From positions 1-15,353 of the forward strand of contig CBDANW010000001.1 in NCBI GenBank assembly GCA_965197825.1: a stretch of 15,353 nt of DNA. Direction: 5' to 3'. A program made the position numbers and the translations under genes. Of the stretch, positions 7,072 through 14,368 are shown in pieces. The stretch is from CBDANW01 sp965197825 (GTDB taxonomy: Bacteria; Acidobacteriota; Vicinamibacteria; Marinacidobacterales; DATDRI01). How positions within the stretch are numbered: position 1 is the stretch's first letter; each line of letters starts with the position of its first letter. Below the pieces are notes generated by a model. That model ran no database searches. It was not told the origin of the DNA and worked only from the letters and a program-made list of their open reading frames with translations.

Positions 7072-8268
7072 ATGCGGTTCAATCCTTACCTGGAAGCGGC
7101 TAAGCAGATCCCTAAGGGCGAGACACGCTCGTTTATGGAGCTAGCGGCCATGGCCGGGCGCCCCGGGGCCGCTCGTGCCGCGGGGCGAGCGATGGGGCAA
7201 TGCGGACTCCGCTCACTCGTTCCGTGGCACCGGGTCGTGGCCTCGAATGGCACGCTGACCAAGGACACCGCCCGCGCCGTCATGCAGCTTCGACAATTGC
7301 GTCGAGAAGGAGCGCGGCCTCGGAAAGGGGAGAGCATCGCCGACTGGGCACGAAGGGTCGGGCGATCCTGGGTTGGAAACTACACGGGTCGTAGGTTCGC
7401 ATCGGCTTCCGACCGAAGGCTCGCAACGCTGTCACCGGAGCGGGCGGAAGGCTTCCCGAGCGAAGTGGTCGCGCAAGCGCGTGGATTCGTCCATCTAGAC
7501 GGGGCGAGTGCGGTTCCCGAGCCACTTCCTTTTGGCACGGGGTCCAGCTCACCCGACGCAGGGGTGGCGGCCCAACGCCTGCTGCGCCGCATGGCGCGGC
7601 TCGATTGGGTTGCAGTGGGCGATTCTTTGATGTCTTTCGGCTATGTTCATATCGAGGCGCTGTTGTCTTCGTCGGACTGCAGCACGATTCTCGAGGCGGC
7701 CGCGGATGAGAAGCGGTTCGAGCGTCGTGTGGACATGGCTCCTAAGGGCTACGGAGTCGGTACTTATTACTATTTTCGGGAGCCACTCTCGGAACCGGCG
7801 GCGGCCCTCCGATCGGCACTGTACGAACGGCTGCGACCGTTTGCGAACAACGCGGGCATCGGCGCTAGAGAACCCTACCCGCCAACGCTGCACGCTTTCT
7901 GGCGCCGGTGTCGCCGGGCGGGTCAAGAACGTAGCTCCTCGATCATTCTTTGTTACGGCAGCGGAGGCTTGAACCATCCCCATCGAGACATCTACGGAAA
8001 GGTTTTCTTCCCGTACCAAGTGTTGGTTGTGCTCAGCCAGCGGGGTAGAGATTTCGATGGCGGAGAGTTCGTTCTGCTGGACGAAATGCCGAACGGTGAA
8101 GTTCGGGAGATGGCGGTCACGCGAGGGGATTTGGTCATCTTTGCTACCCGGGAGCGCTTCGCAACCGAAGCCGGCAAGCGACGAAAGATCGGGCTTCGCC
8201 ATGGGATGCGACTGGTGAAGCGGGGCAAACGTTATGGACTGGGAATCGTCTTCCACCTTGCCGAATAA
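7072..8268 (+). CDS. Alkyltransferase-like (ATL) domain fused to DUF2086/Oxygenase-NA 2OG-Fe(II) oxygenase
   Basis: A two-domain DNA-repair-type protein of 398 residues from ATG 7072 (TTG 7051 would add seven). Residues about 2-85 match the DNA-binding domain of O6-alkylguanine-DNA alkyltransferases: IPKGETRSFMELA, the recognition-helix segment ARAAGRAMGQC, then LVPWHRVVASNGTL. The acceptor Cys of PCHR is Trp (residue 52), as in ATL proteins, which bind O6-alkylguanine without removing the alkyl group. A linker of about 90 residues follows. Residues about 185-398 match the Pfam family named Oxygenase-NA (DUF2086): RRVDMAPKGYGVGTYYYF, LHAFWRRCRRAGQ, HPHRDIYGKVFFPYQVLVVL, and DFDGGEFVLLDEMP. 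The iron ligands are probably His304 and Asp306 (HRD) with His377 in GLRHGMRLV. Inference: the ATL part finds the lesion and the oxygenase acts on it. The frame is intact throughout. Confidence 0.9.
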   Translation: MRFNPYLEAAKQIPKGETRSFMELAAMAGRPGAARAAGRAMGQCGLRSLVPWHRVVASNGTLTKDTARAVMQLRQLRREGARPRKGESIADWARRVGRSWVGNYTGRRFASASDRRLATLSPERAEGFPSEVVAQARGFVHLDGASAVPEPLPFGTGSSSPDAGVAAQRLLRRMARLDWVAVGDSLMSFGYVHIEALLSSSDCSTILEAAADEKRFERRVDMAPKGYGVGTYYYFREPLSEPAAALRSALYERLRPFANNAGIGAREPYPPTLHAFWRRCRRAGQERSSSIILCYGSGGLNHPHRDIYGKVFFPYQVLVVLSQRGRDFDGGEFVLLDEMPNGEVREMAVTRGDLVIFATRERFATEAGKRRKIGLRHGMRLVKRGKRYGLGIVFHLAE

Positions 8269-8308
8269 GGACTCCGAAACGTTCGAATCGGGCAGACGGA
8301 TGCCGAGG

Positions 8309-8331
8309 GGAGGAGGTCGCGCTCCTCTTTT
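8309..8331 (+). terminator. Probable intrinsic terminator of the ATL-oxygenase gene
   Basis: GAGGAG at 8310-8315 pairs with CTCCTC at 8322-8327 across a 6-base loop, and TTTT follows at once. It lies about 40 bp after the stop at 8268 and well before the cytochrome gene. Confidence 0.5.
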
Positions 8332-8344
8332 CGACTATCTCGAT

Positions 8345-8379
8345 GGCTGACTCGACGTCTTGACGTCTCGGGTTCAGCC
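8345..8379. promoter_or_regulatory. Possible operator: palindrome with paired GACGTC sites
   Basis: GGCTGA at 8345-8350 and TCAGCC at 8374-8379 are inverted repeats. Between them GACGTC occurs twice (8354-8359 and 8362-8367), eight bases apart. The block ends 25 bp before the cytochrome c start, a fitting place for a regulator. Function is inferred from symmetry and position only. Confidence 0.28.
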
Positions 8380-8404
8380 GTGCTAAGCGATCACAAGGAA
8401 AAGG

Positions 8405-8836
8405 ATGTCGAATGCTTTCACCACTCGTTGCCTCATTGTGGTCTCTTCCCTCCTTTGTTTGGGCGTTAACGAGACCGCCTTCGTCGGCGCGGAGCGCTGC
8501 AAGCTCTGTCACCGCTCCACCTATGTGAGTTGGCGCGCGACCGCACACGCCCGGGCTACCGATAGCCTCGGTGTCGAAAGTCCCTCCCCGAGTTGCCTTC
8601 GTTGTCATACCACCGGGCCGGCGGTTTTCCCCGGAGTGCAATGCGAGTCTTGTCACGGTGCCGGCGGCAACTACTGGCTCGCGGAGATCATGATTGACCC
8701 CGACAAAGTCCGAGAGGCCGGTTTGGTCGATCCCACTGAGCGAACATGCCGCAACTGTCATGGTAGTGGCCTTCCCGATCACTCGCCGACGTTCGAGATG
8801 CCACCCCCCTGGGGGGGGTCCGCGGCCACCCATTGA
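8405..8836 (+). CDS. Periplasmic four-haem cytochrome c (cytochrome c554-like)
   Basis: ATG 8405 follows an AAGGAAAAGG ribosome site. Residues 1-29 are a signal peptide ending near FVGAE. Four c-type haem motifs follow in 143 residues: C32KLCH, C64LRCH, C80ESCH and C115RNCH. WRATAHARA after the first motif supplies a His spaced like the distal ligand in the cytochrome c554/multihaem c3-like group (PF13435 type). The product should carry electrons in the periplasm. Its ancestral neighbours are a small exported protein and a DUF2231 membrane protein on the same strand, which suggests one redox cluster. After PTFEMPPP the sequence runs through C6 and G8 homopolymers into WGGSAATH. Given the frame errors elsewhere, the true C-terminus may lie in another frame and end a little later. 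Confidence 0.86.
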   Translation: MSNAFTTRCLIVVSSLLCLGVNETAFVGAERCKLCHRSTYVSWRATAHARATDSLGVESPSPSCLRCHTTGPAVFPGVQCESCHGAGGNYWLAEIMIDPDKVREAGLVDPTERTCRNCHGSGLPDHSPTFEMPPPWGGSAATH

Positions 8837-8868
8837 CGTCAGGGCGGAAGCCTGTCTCGAAACTATTC

Positions 8869-8891
8869 GGGGCTCCCTTGGAAGGAGCCCC
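8869..8891 (+). terminator. Hairpin downstream of the cytochrome gene
   Basis: GGGGCTCC at 8869-8876 is exactly complementary to GGAGCCCC at 8884-8891, with a 7-base loop. No T-run follows. It could be a weak terminator, or a structure inside the transcript if the downstream genes are co-transcribed. Confidence 0.35.
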
Positions 8892-9049
8892 TGACCACGC
8901 CGGATGGTGAGCAACCGCGTGATTTGGGTGCCAGAAGGAGATAAGGAGACCTTCCATTCAGTCCCATCGCCGTAAGTGATTGATGTTCAGATGAGTGCTA
9001 AAGTGGATGTTGAGTGTCTGTTGCCCTAAACCTAATAGGGAAGGCGGAA

Positions 9050-9265
9050 ATGGGTGTAAACACGCAGTTGAAGCATTTGAGAACAAGCTTGCCCGGTATC
9101 AGCGAGAGCTTGACCGCGGTGACACTTTTCTCTCTATTTATCTCCTGGGCTGCGACGGAAAATAGAGACAACGAAACAGGCCAGCAAACGGCTCGAGCCG
9201 AGAAAGCTTCGCCGATAGTTCGGAATTTGCCCGACGGATGAAGGATAAAGGCATCCTTTCTTATT
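9050..9265 (+). pseudogene. 5' part of a small exported-protein gene disrupted by insertion sequences
   Basis: ATG 9050 has GGGAAGG just upstream. The peptide begins MGVNTQLKHLRTSLPG, followed by a hydrophobic segment (LTAVTLFSLFISWAA) that is probably a signal or membrane anchor. This frame stops at 9239-9241. A different frame, open from 9165 onwards, reads SFADSSEFARRMKDKGILSY up to 9265, where ISL3 is inserted. Removing ISL3 with one target copy continues it as LADRRGLDLHDDDI through 10696. Removing the outer IS256 element continues it as DRPVSPT and stop at 14803-14805. One missing base between 9165 and 9238 would unite the two frames into one protein of roughly 100 residues. I do not recognise the family. 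Its place between cytochrome c and DUF2231 suggests an envelope role. Confidence 0.6.
9258..9265 (+). repeat. ISL3 target duplication, left copy
   Basis: TTCTTATT lies immediately outside the left inverted repeat of the ISL3 element. The same eight bases stand at 10648-10655 immediately outside the right repeat. Eight bases is the usual ISL3-family duplication length. Confidence 0.9.
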
Positions 9266-10647
9266 GGGTCTACGCGGATTCGTGTGGGTTGAAAACTGCA
9301 TTTCTGGGTAATGGCGGAAGGAAAGCCGCCACGATCTTCAGCTTGAGATATTCCTCGTCGCGATAGCCGTAGGCGCGTCGTTGCAGAACACGGATTTTGT
9401 TGTTGACCCCTTCAACTAGGCCGAGACTGACTTTGTTCTCCGGATGACAGTAGGAGGCGATACCATCCCAATGGGACTCAATCATACCGGCGAACTTCTG
9501 GTACGGATGCAGGCGTTGCCATTTGAGGCTGTCTTTCCAACGGGTGAAAAAGGCGCGAGCGCCGCGTTCGGTGCGGTAATCCCAGAGTTGCCCGAAGGCC
9601 TCCTTCAAAATATAGGCGGTGTTCAGGCGCCGGTTGGCCTGGAGCAACTTTTTGAGTGCGCGGCGACCGTCTAGGCTCAGGTTCTCCCGCCGGGAAAGCA
9701 AAGTGTAACGCTGCCCCTTGATGTACGACCGGTCCTTGCCGCTGAGGCGTTTGTACTCACCGCGCCGGACCTCATCGAGGGCCTTTGACAGATGACGCAT
9801 GATATGAAACTTGTCGGAGATGATCCGCGCATTAGGCGCGTTGTGAATCACCGAGTTCCGGAAGGGCTTCCACATATCCATGGCGGCCAGCTTGATACGG
9901 GCGCTTTTCTTTCCGCCCAGCGCCTTGAAGAACAAATCGATGTCGGTTTCTTTGCGACCCTCACCGCCCACCCAGATGGGACGCGCCCGCTCCAGGTCGC
10001 TGACAATGACGCGATAGTTATGTCCCTTGCGGATGGAGATCTCATCGACACCGATGGCCCGAGGCGCCGGTAGCCCCGCCCGGTCGACCTGCTCTTGCAT
10101 GTAGAGCGTATCCAGAGCCTTCACCGTACCGTGGTGCAGACGTTCCATCTCGGCCACCGCCTTGTTCGGCATATCCCGGCACAGTTTGCCCACATGCGCC
10201 GCAAAACGCTGGGTGTAGCGCGAGTTGTTCGCCAGCCAGTCTAGGTGTTCTACATGCACACCGCCGCACCCAGAACAGTTGACGCGCCGACGCTCGTATT
10301 CCAGATAGATCCGCCAGCCTGCCAACGACAGGTCGCGGACCCGGCACACTTGTGTCATAGCGCCCCCGGCACCGTTGCCCACAGTAAGAGCACACAGCTG
10401 TTTTTTTCGCCTCTTGAGCTGGATGACGCGGGCGTATCGGTCACCGAATAGACCCTTCAATCCGGCACCAACCACGAAACCTGGCAGCGCAAACAGCGAG
10501 CGGATCGACTGGGAATTTTTCACTCGGTTAGCTTATCCTAAAAATGGACCACTTTTCAGCACCTGATGAAGTACTCGATACCTTTTCCACACAATGAGTT
10601 ACACTGTTTTTCCGTCAGAACTTACCCACACGAATCCGCGTAAACCC
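9266..10647 (-). mobile_element. ISL3-family insertion sequence, 1382 bp
   Basis: Terminal inverted repeats at 9266-9289 and 10624-10647 match at 23 of 24 positions (GGGT, one variable base, then TACGCGGATTCGTGTGGGT). Perfect 8-bp target duplications flank the element, and it encodes a single ISL3 transposase on the minus strand. The length is normal for the family. It landed in the small gene downstream of the cytochrome gene. The perfect duplications and near-identical ends imply a recent insertion. Confidence 0.93.
9270..10523 (-). CDS. ISL3-family transposase
   Basis: A 417-residue protein from GTG 10523. The DDE catalytic residues lie in AIGVDEISIRKG, AAMDMWKPFRNSV and GLVEGVNNKIRVLQRRAYGY, the standard ISL3 arrangement. 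An N-terminal zinc ribbon is expected. The second half (NCSGCGG) is intact, but the first half reads LCALTVGNGAGGAMTQVCRV in the open frame. The neighbouring frame of the same bases reads CSYCGQRCRGRYDTSV, the proper zinc-binding sequence. A missing base near 10395 and an extra base near 10342 would explain this, and together they keep the gene open. The stop falls within the left inverted repeat. As written the zinc ribbon is damaged; in the organism it is probably complete. Confidence 0.92.
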   Translation of the reverse strand: MKNSQSIRSLFALPGFVVGAGLKGLFGDRYARVIQLKRRKKQLCALTVGNGAGGAMTQVCRVRDLSLAGWRIYLEYERRRVNCSGCGGVHVEHLDWLANNSRYTQRFAAHVGKLCRDMPNKAVAEMERLHHGTVKALDTLYMQEQVDRAGLPAPRAIGVDEISIRKGHNYRVIVSDLERARPIWVGGEGRKETDIDLFFKALGGKKSARIKLAAMDMWKPFRNSVIHNAPNARIISDKFHIMRHLSKALDEVRRGEYKRLSGKDRSYIKGQRYTLLSRRENLSLDGRRALKKLLQANRRLNTAYILKEAFGQLWDYRTERGARAFFTRWKDSLKWQRLHPYQKFAGMIESHWDGIASYCHPENKVSLGLVEGVNNKIRVLQRRAYGYRDEEYLKLKIVAAFLPPLPRNAVFNPHESA

Positions 10648-10655
10648 TTCTTATT
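10648..10655 (+). repeat. ISL3 target duplication, right copy
   Basis: TTCTTATT, identical to the copy at 9258-9265, directly follows the right inverted repeat of ISL3. Confidence 0.9.
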
Positions 10656-10696
10656 TGGCGGACCGGCGGGGTTTGGACCTCCATGATGACGACATC
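10656..10696 (+). pseudogene. Middle 41 bp of the disrupted small gene
   Basis: This fragment lies between the ISL3 element and the outer IS256-type element. Joined to the base before ISL3 it reads LADRRGLDLHDDDI in the same frame as the upstream part. Its last eight bases (10689-10696, ACGACATC) are the target duplication of the IS256-type element. Confidence 0.6.
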
Positions 10697-10796
10697 GAAA
10701 GTGTGCCAATCTTAGTTGGGAATTGAAACGGCTCCAAACCCCGTGGTTTGATGGCGTTGGACAAAACAAAATCAAGCCGCGAAGAAAGGAGCCGAG

Positions 10797-12086
10797 ATGG
10801 GAAGTCTGCTACGTTCGGTCAAGAAACGCAAGAAGTCGCGTCGTTTGGGTGAGGTCGAGATGGTGAGGCACGAGGATTACGGGGAACTCGCGCTGGACGC
10901 CAAGGTAGAGATGATCCGTTGGTTGGTCCCCCTTGGTCTAATGCACGTTCACGAGTTGCTCGACGACGAAGTGAAGGCGTTGGCGGGAGAGCGATACTCT
11001 CGCAAGGACGAGCTGGAGCGCGGTCGCCGTCCCGGAAGCAACCCGGGCACGGTAGGGCTTGGCGGCCAGCGGGTACCGATCCGTGTGCCACGGGTTCGGA
11101 GCATCGAGGGAGGAGAGATTCCGCTTCGCTGCTACGAGGCGGTGAGCCACGGCGGTGAGGTGAATGATCTTCTGCTGAAACGAGTTCTCTACGGAATCTC
11201 TTGTCGCAACTACGAGGCGGCAGCGGAAGCGATTCCGGGCGCCATCGGGCTGTCGAGCTCAACGGTGTCCCGAGGGTTCGTGCAAGCGAGCGCTGCGAAG
11301 CTGCGGGAGATGCAGGAACGGGATCTGACCGGCGAGGATGTGGTGGCGCTGTTTCTGGATGGGAAGACATTCGCCGAGGCAACGATGGTCGTGGCTCTGG
11401 GCATCACGCTTTGCGGGGAAAAACGCTTCTTGGGCTTCGTGGAGACGGACACGGAGAACGCGCAGGTGTTGACGCCGTTCCTGCGTTCACTGCTCGAGCG
11501 GGGACTCGATATCTCCCAGGGTCTGCTGGTGATCATCGACGGCGGCAAGGGTCTCCAAGCGGCAGTCAAGAAGGCATTCCGTAAGCGGGCCCTGATACAA
11601 CGCTGCCAGTGGCACAAACGTGAAAACGTAGTGAGCTACCTGTCCAAGGGCGAGCAGGCGTCATGGCGCAAGCGGCTCCAGTGGGCCTACAACAGGCCGG
11701 AGTACGAAGAGGCCCTCACTGCGCTCGAGCAACTCCACGGTGAGTTAGAAGAGCGGAACCAATCCGCAGCTGGCAGCCTGGAGGAAGGCCTCGAGGAGAC
11801 GCTGACGTTGCATCGACTCGGCGTGCACGCGGTGCTGGGCCGTTCGTTCAAGACGACGAACTGCCTTGAGTCCGTCAATGCTCTCGTCGAGGAACGCTGC
11901 GCGAAGGTCGACCACTGGAAGAACTCGAGCCAACGCCAGCGCTGGTTGGCAACGGCGCTCGTAGACATCGAACCGCGCTTGAGGAAGGTGGTGGGCTACC
12001 GCCATCTTCCCAAGCTTCGCGAAGCTCTCAAGCGGGAACTGAAGATCGAGGCGAAGACATCAACCGTATCGAAGAAGAAGGTCTGA
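10797..12086 (+). CDS. IS256-family (Mutator-type) transposase A
   Basis: A 429-residue protein from ATG 10797, with AAAGGAG about seven bases upstream. The DDE residues are visible in ALFLDGKTFAEA, LVIIDGGKGLQAA and KTTNCLESVNALVEER. CQWHKRENV carries the Cys and His usual before the C-terminal helices, and GISCRNYE and SSSTVSRGF fit the N-terminal DNA-binding half. The frame is intact and the protein could be active. The TGA stop at 12084-12086 is the first three bases of the inserted IS3 element. Before that insertion the frame would have read on as VRLNVSRGEF towards the element's end, so the C-terminus is altered or an error hides the native stop. Confidence 0.93.
   Translation: MGSLLRSVKKRKKSRRLGEVEMVRHEDYGELALDAKVEMIRWLVPLGLMHVHELLDDEVKALAGERYSRKDELERGRRPGSNPGTVGLGGQRVPIRVPRVRSIEGGEIPLRCYEAVSHGGEVNDLLLKRVLYGISCRNYEAAAEAIPGAIGLSSSTVSRGFVQASAAKLREMQERDLTGEDVVALFLDGKTFAEATMVVALGITLCGEKRFLGFVETDTENAQVLTPFLRSLLERGLDISQGLLVIIDGGKGLQAAVKKAFRKRALIQRCQWHKRENVVSYLSKGEQASWRKRLQWAYNRPEYEEALTALEQLHGELEERNQSAAGSLEEGLEETLTLHRLGVHAVLGRSFKTTNCLESVNALVEERCAKVDHWKNSSQRQRWLATALVDIEPRLRKVVGYRHLPKLREALKRELKIEAKTSTVSKKKV
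12081..12083 (+). repeat. IS3 target duplication GTC, left copy
   Basis: GTC directly precedes the IS3 end at 12084 and is repeated at 14722-14724 directly after the other end. A 3-bp duplication is normal for IS3-family elements. On its own it is weak, but it agrees exactly with ends that were defined independently by the inverted repeats. Confidence 0.65.
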
Positions 12087-12118
12087 GCTTGCTCCGGTTT
12101 GGTGGACAAGTTGACTAT

Positions 12119-13508
12119 GCAAACCGGTTTGGATCCGTCCCGCTTCCCGTGGAAATAAGAATGGCGTAACCTCCGGTTAAGCAAAACGAAACCGCGCCTG
12201 GAAAGGCGAGGAGGAGGATTACGCCATGAAGAAGCCTACCACCCATATTGAAGGAGTCTGTAAGCGAGTACCGGGAGTTCGTCCAACTTCGGCTGCGTAT
12301 GCGGGTACTGGAGGCGATCGAGGTTGTGCTCGAGGAAGAAGTCGACCAAGCGCTGGGGTGTTGTAGCTACGAGCGTGCGGAAGACCGCCGTGGATATCGC
12401 AACGGAGCCGAAACCCGTCGCGTGACGACGTCGGTGGGAACTCGCGAGCTCCGGGTGCCACGAGCCCGCGTGCGAGACGAGGAAACGGGAGAAACGACAG
12501 AGTTCAGGAGCGAGCTGTTGCCCCGGTACGCGCGCCGGACTCGTGAGGTCGACGAGGCGCTCTTGGGGACGTACTTGTCGGGCGCGAATAGCCGCCGGGT
12601 CCACAAAGCGCTGAAACCACTGCTCGGTGAGGAGCACCTATCGAAGAGCGCGGTGTCTCGCGTGGTTAGCCGACTGAAGGAGCGCTTCGAGGAATGGCAG
12701 AACCGTGCTCTCAGCGAGGAGGTCTACGCGATCGTTTACCTGGACGGCTTCCACCTGAAAGTGCGGATGGCGAAACGTGTGATCAGCGTACCCGTACTGG
12801 CCGCGCTCGGGGTCGCGCCAGACGGGCACAAACGTCTGTTGTCATTGCGTCTGGCGGTGAGCGAAGCCTCGACGCATTGGGGCTCCGTGCTGAAGGGACT
12901 CCAGGCTCGAGGACTCCGGGCTCCCAAGCTAGTGATCAGCGACGGCCACAAGGGGCTGACGAAAGCGCTGGAGAAGTGGCCGGGGTGCCGGTTGCAGCGA
13001 TGTACCGAGCACAAGCGCGCCAACTTGCTCCAACATTGCCCGGCGCACGCACGCCGTGAGCTCCGGCGTGACTACAACCGGATCGTCTACGCCAAGAACG
13101 GGTTCGATGCTCGCAAAGCCTATGACGAGCTCGTCGCCAAGTGGACGCCTCTCGCGCCGGCCGTCGTCCGAAGCCTAGAGGAGGCCGGTAATCAGCTGCT
13201 GACCTTCTACGAATTCCCTCGTGCCATGTGGAAATCGATTCGAACGACCAAAGCTCTGGAGAATCTCAACCGCGAGTTTCGACGCCGGACGAAAACCCAA
13301 GCGTCGTTCTCCAGCGAGGAGTCTGCGGTCGCTTTGCTGTTTGGGCTTATCGCCTCTGGCCAGATTCAACTACGACGCATCGACGGCTACCAACGTCTGA
13401 GCGAGGTTCTCGAACACGCGGAGGTCGCCGCCTGATACGATACTCTGATGACGGAGTGGAGGGCGCCGTTCTTTTTCCACGGACCTCGGGACACATCCAC
13501 CGGTTTGC
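12119..13508 (+). mobile_element. Inner IS256-type element (B), nested in IS3, 1390 bp
   Basis: Long terminal inverted repeats of about 50 bp: 12119 onward reads GCAAACCGGTTTGGATCC, and the reverse complement of the right end at 13508 reads GCAAACCGGTGGATG. Both continue through GTCCCG, CCGTGGAAA, AAGAA and GGCG at matching spacing. The transposase lies between them. The element separates the last 35 bp of IS3 from the end of its orfB. I find no target duplication: flanks are TTGACTAT on the left and TTCCAAGA on the right. A small deletion or later rearrangement probably accompanied the insertion. Confidence 0.82.
12226..13435 (+). CDS. IS256-family (Mutator-type) transposase B, frameshift in first codons
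   Basis: The long frame runs from TTG 12248 to 13435 (395 residues). Its DDE residues are in AIVYLDGFHLKV, KLVISDGHKGLTKA and RTTKALENLNREFRRRTK, and CTEHKRAN supplies the usual Cys and His. TTG 12248 has no ribosome site. ATG 12226 has GAGGAGGA about nine bases upstream but is one base out of frame. It reads MKKPTTH and would continue as LKESVSEYREF if one base near 12246 were removed. The natural protein is therefore about 402 residues, starting at 12226. It is clearly different from transposase A in sequence and end repeats, so the two are separate IS256 lineages. Confidence 0.9.
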
Positions 13509-14368
13509 TTCCAAGAGTCTAAGTTCGAACTCGATGGGACTGACGTTCCGGAGCGTTGAGTGCCGTCGCCTCGGGTTGTAAGAAATTGGTGATGTAGTCG
13601 ACGGTAGCCCATCGCGCCTGCGCTCGAGTCGGCAGAACGAGTCGGTAGAGAGATTCGGTTTTCAGCGTGCCGAAGAAACTCTCGACGACGGCATTGTCCC
13701 AGCAGTCGCCCTTTCGACTCATGCTGCACTCGATTCCGTGGCGTCGCAAGAACGCGCGGTAGTCTCTGCTCGCATACTGCACGCCACGGTCCGAATGATG
13801 AACCATCCCACGCGGTGGTCGTCGGTGACGCACCGCCATCTGAAGCGCCGAGACAGCGAGCTCTGCGGCGAAGATGATTCGCCACCGCCCAACCGATCAC
13901 GCGCCTCGAAAATAGGTCCATGACCACGGCCAAATACAACCAGCCTTCCCACGTTCGGATGTAGGTGATGTCCGCAGCCCAGACTTCGTTGGGGGTCTTC
14001 GGCAAGAACTGGCGCTGCACGAGGTCTCGAGCTACGGGGCGCGAGTGCGACGAATCCGTCGTCTTCCGAGAACGTCTCGGCAGGCGCGCGCACAGGCCTT
14101 TCTCTCTCATGATGCGAGCAACGCGCCGACGCCCAACAGACTCACCATCCGCACGGAGTTCGTCCACAACACGAGGACTTCCGTAAACTCCGCGGTTGGC
14201 TCGGAAGAACGCAACGATTTTTACGGACAGGCGCAGGTCATCTCGTTCACGGCGGCTGGGCTTCCGCCTCAGCCACGCATAGTAGCCGCTCCGAGAAACC
14301 TGGAGCAGCCGGCACATCCACGAAACGTGGAACTCCTCGCTTTGGATCCGAATCGCTGCGAACTTCAT
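13509..14368 (-). pseudogene. IS3 orfB transposase (DDE integrase), two frameshifts and lost 3' end
   Basis: From 14368 the frame begins MKFAAIRIQSEEFHVSWMCR and carries the IS3 HTH_21 region (YGSPRVVDEL) and the rve domain start (VWAADITYIRTWEGWLYLAV, first Asp). At about 13864 it must change frame to continue as ELAVSALQMAVRHRRP, then HHSDRGVQYAS (second Asp) and GDCWDNAVVESFFGTLKTE (Glu). At about 13593 a second change leads to YNPRRRHSTLRNVSPIEFEL. Each looks like one extra base. The coding end is lost at 13508, where the inner IS256 element enters. The catalytic triad is complete across the frames, so if the indels are sequencing errors the only real damage is at the C-terminus. Confidence 0.85.

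Noticed and set aside
7549..8914. Long minus-strand open frames opposite the ATL-oxygenase and cytochrome genes
   Set aside because: The plus strand encodes well-conserved oxygenase and CxxCH motifs. The antisense frames show no domain and are explained by codon bias.
9444..11584. Several plus- and minus-strand frames inside the IS transposase genes
   Set aside because: Each overlaps a transposase with a complete DDE triad, and none has an independent ribosome site or domain.
13457..13484. Candidate IS3 end reading TGGAGGGCGCCGTTC ... CCACGGAC
   Set aside because: It resembles the IS3 repeat slightly, but it is the right inverted repeat of IS256-type element B. The true IS3 end is at 12084, with a better match and the GTC duplication.
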